40,638 nucleotides of DNA, taken from positions 1-40,638 of the IMG/VR virus record IMGVR_UViG_3300027793_000016, one strand, 5' to 3'. Every line of letters begins with the position of its first letter. The first letter of the stretch is position 1. The translations under genes and the position numbers were made by a program. The notes below the pieces were generated by a model. The model had not been told where the DNA came from, made no database searches, and was given only the letters and a program-made list of their open reading frames with translations. Below are positions 39,361-40,638 of the stretch, one piece after another. The stretch comes from a virus.

Positions 39361-39507
39361 TCAGTCAATCCAGGTTTGGTCATCGCGCCACACGCCCACG
39401 TCATCCCAAAGGCCGGTTGCTAGAATCCAGTCACCAACAGGCACGCCCCCACCGCTCCCGTATTGAGAGCCGGTCAGGCTGATATTGAGAGAGAGCGCGT
39501 GCATCAT
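39361..39507 (-). CDS. 48-residue protein upstream of the fibre gene
   Basis: A short frame beginning MMHALSLNISLTGSQYGSGG and ending with a Trp-rich segment (GDWILATGLWDDVGVWRDDQ). Its ATG overlaps the FnIII-protein stop (ATGATG), and its stop is 5 nt before the fibre start. Trp-rich repeats of the form W...LWDDxxxW suggest a small beta repeat, perhaps a virion or fibre-base component. No family is recognised. Confidence 0.6.
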   Translation of the reverse strand: MMHALSLNISLTGSQYGSGGGVPVGDWILATGLWDDVGVWRDDQTWID

Positions 39508-39860
39508 GGGGCGGTGAGAACGACAGAATACACATTGCTCGATGGGCCATCACCAAAACCGTTGAACGGAACGACCCGAAAAGCGTAAGTCTCGCCCGCT
39601 GCCGTGGGGAAAGACAATGTTTTTGAAAGATTGTCGCCTTCCGTGGACGCCAAAGTCTCGGGATTGGAGTCGATCTGAACATAGATTTTATATCCAAATC
39701 CGGCGGAGCTTGTCTTGTTGCTGGCCGTCCATTCCAGAAAGGCGTCAGAAAGTCCTGACTGCGTGTTCACAACCAACACGGGCGCAATCGTCGGCGCAGT
39801 ATTCGGAACGGAGGCAAAAGCAGCCGCAGGCAAAGACGAGCCGAGAGCAAGGGACATCAT
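39504..39860 (-). CDS. Small fibronectin type III-like protein
   Basis: A 118-residue protein. After a hydrophobic Ala/Ser-rich start (MMSLALGSSLPAAAFASVPN), which could be a signal peptide or simply beta-rich, an FnIII-like fold follows: GLSDAFLEWTASNKTSSAGF, YKIYVQIDSN and YAFRVVPFNGFGDGPSSN. FnIII and Ig-like domains often decorate virions and bind cell-surface sugars. It overlaps both neighbours by 4 nt. It is probably a virion surface protein. Confidence 0.65.
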   Translation of the reverse strand: MMSLALGSSLPAAAFASVPNTAPTIAPVLVVNTQSGLSDAFLEWTASNKTSSAGFGYKIYVQIDSNPETLASTEGDNLSKTLSFPTAAGETYAFRVVPFNGFGDGPSSNVYSVVLTAP

Positions 39861-40132
39861 TCAAGCCAGAGGATGACAGCGCCAGACGTAAGGGTGATCG
39901 AACTGCCGCGAACAGGGTAGTAACCAACGGGCAGCGTGGTGGCAATTCCAGCCTCGTCGCCGTCGTAAGCCGTGCCTTCCGGTCCTGCGCCAGTCGGGGC
40001 GACAAGGGCCGAAATGACAGCCTCGGCAATGACCGTGAAGCCGTAGAAGTTTTTGGCCGTGGCGGAGGTGTTCGACACCACCTTATAGCCCTTGGTGGCC
40101 TGTTCCCGCGTGAAGTTGGAAGTTTCGGACAT
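39857..40132 (-). CDS. Small beta-rich virion-associated protein, first gene of the fibre operon
   Basis: A 91-residue protein starting MSETSNFTREQATKGYKVVS. It has a hydrophobic middle (FYGFTVIAEAVISALVAPTG) and ends VGYYPVRGSSITLTSGAVIL. The final part matches a recurring phage pattern (LPxGxYxxxxFxSITLxSGxVI) in small proteins found near tail genes, whose function is not established. The nested palindrome copy C abuts the ATG, so the transcript may be leaderless. Confidence 0.65.
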   Translation of the reverse strand: MSETSNFTREQATKGYKVVSNTSATAKNFYGFTVIAEAVISALVAPTGAGPEGTAYDGDEAGIATTLPVGYYPVRGSSITLTSGAVILWLE

Positions 40133-40166
40133 GGGCCGATTTTCTCATATTTGAGAATGACGGCAA
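40133..40166 (-). promoter_or_regulatory. Nested palindrome, copy C (candidate late promoter/operator)
   Basis: The inner palindrome TTCTCATATTTGAGAA (40,142-40,157) is flanked by GGCAA (40,162). The left arm is GGGCCG in place of TTGCC. Leftward it gives TTGCCG, 17 nt, AAAATC. The ATG of the first gene is only a few bases beyond. It has the same architecture as copies at 15,357 and 19,527. Confidence 0.65.
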
Positions 40167-40511
40167 GGCTTTTTTGCACTTTCAGCTTGGCAGACGTGCG
40201 GTGGTCAGGCAAAATCAGCGCGGGGTATTGCGTCGGGTTTTTTGTGCTTTCCCTGGTTAATAATGACGCCCGCCCGGTAAGCGCATAAAAGCCGGGTTTC
40301 TTTGACATTTTTCCTGCCGTGCTTGTGCTGGCCGATTCCATGTGCGTATGCTGCTAGGCATGGAGACAGCGCGAAAGAGCACACAACCGCTGTGGATATG
40401 CCCAGCATTGAAGCCGGACTTTCGCGGCGGCAGGAATCCAATTTGAGCGCACGGTTCGACTCCGTAGTATCTCCGCAAAACCCAAGAAGCCCGGGCCGCA
40501 AGCCCGGCAAG
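40167..40511. other. Non-coding region between ejection and fibre operons
   Basis: No convincing gene is seen in this stretch or in its continuation (1-164 after circularisation). It holds the nested palindrome copy C at its right edge, a hairpin near 40,270-40,300 (CCCGG / CCGGG), a GC-rich hairpin at 40,489-40,508 and a T-arm-like segment GGTTCGACTCC near 40,453. It separates the end of the leftward virion transcript from the fibre operon. It could hold a pac or cos site, but nothing in it proves that. Confidence 0.5.
40476..40508 (-). terminator. Possible terminator of the virion transcript
   Basis: Leftward, GCCGGGC, TTGCG, GCCCGGGC forms a 7-bp GC stem with one bulge, followed by TTCTTGGGTTTT. 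It lies about 170 nt past the stop of the giant protein gene, across the circle junction. The U-tract is interrupted, so termination would be partial. Confidence 0.35.
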
Positions 40512-40638
40512 CCTTGGCTGGGGGCTGGCCGTCAGGGGCCGCGCTCAAACGTCCGCGCATTGAGGACGCAAATCCGCAGTGTATTGGTCCCTGAAGATTA
40601 GGGAACGCTTGCCGGTGGCAGAGACAGAACCGGATCGT
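40512..40638. repeat. Terminal direct repeat, right copy
   Basis: Identical to bases 1-127. The two copies mean the window wraps once round a circular or circularly permuted genome of about 40,511 bp; one copy should be trimmed before counting genes or repeats. Confidence 0.95.

Noticed and set aside
40389-40397. DnaA-box-like TGTGGATAT
   Set aside because: A single site with one mismatch and no cluster; not enough to call an origin here.
40362-40474. Possible tRNA
   Set aside because: The T-arm-like part is good, but acceptor pairing is incomplete, the D and anticodon arms are missing and the length of about 113 nt is wrong. Kept only as an observation.
40302-40601. Plus-strand open frame of 99 codons crossing the circle junction
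   Set aside because: It begins at TTG, has no ribosome site, and its middle (RRQESNLSARFDS) looks like a translation of tRNA-like or low-complexity DNA. Nothing supports a gene.

Overview
The window is a complete, circularly permuted genome of a tailed double-stranded DNA phage. Its first 127 bases are repeated exactly as its last 127, so the unique genome is about 40,511 bp. By eye it is GC-rich (high fifties per cent). The virion genes follow the T7-like podovirus plan: terminase, a gp7.3-like protein, portal, scaffold, major capsid protein, tail tubular proteins A and B, a gp13-like protein, gp14-, gp15- and gp16-like ejection proteins. There is no phage RNA polymerase, no DNA polymerase, no integrase and no cI/Cro-type switch that I can see. 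It therefore looks like a lytic podovirus that uses host transcription and host polymerase. The host cannot be named from the sequence. Most virion genes lack a Shine-Dalgarno sequence, which hints at a host that relies little on that signal.

Almost everything is on the minus strand, so each block reads from high to low coordinates. From 40,132 to 34,491: small virion proteins, the tail fibre and its assembly protein, a compact lysis cassette (membrane protein, holin-like, overlapping spanin-like pair, small membrane protein, M15 endolysin) and a few accessory genes including DUF3310 and YodC-like proteins. The only plus-strand gene, 32,305-34,494, encodes a SNF2-like helicase fused to an N4/N6-type DNA methyltransferase. 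It is divergent from a ribbon-helix-helix regulator.

From 32,194 to 24,368 lies the early region: many tiny genes joined by stop/start overlaps, a RecT annealing protein with a YqaJ exonuclease, a VRR-NUC nuclease, an SSB-like protein with a canonical acidic tail, and HTH proteins. From 24,368 to 21,757 are an O-like initiator and a TOPRIM-helicase. The initiator gene carries an iteron array next to tandem AT-rich 12-mers, a layout like the lambda origin. From 21,760 to 165 runs the packaging, capsid, tail and ejection block, ending with a 2,352-residue polyvalent protein that contains an ADP-ribosyltransferase-like domain.

Regulation appears to rest on three copies of a nested palindrome (outer TTGCC/GGCAA, inner TTCTCA/TGAGAA) placed before the fibre operon, before the gp7.3-like/portal genes and before the capsid gene. 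An intrinsic terminator sits between scaffold and capsid, and strong hairpins lie on both sides of the putative decoration gene. This nested palindrome is the best candidate for an undescribed element in the window. Several genes reported here are very short (23-61 codons) and were found by reading the gaps between larger genes.
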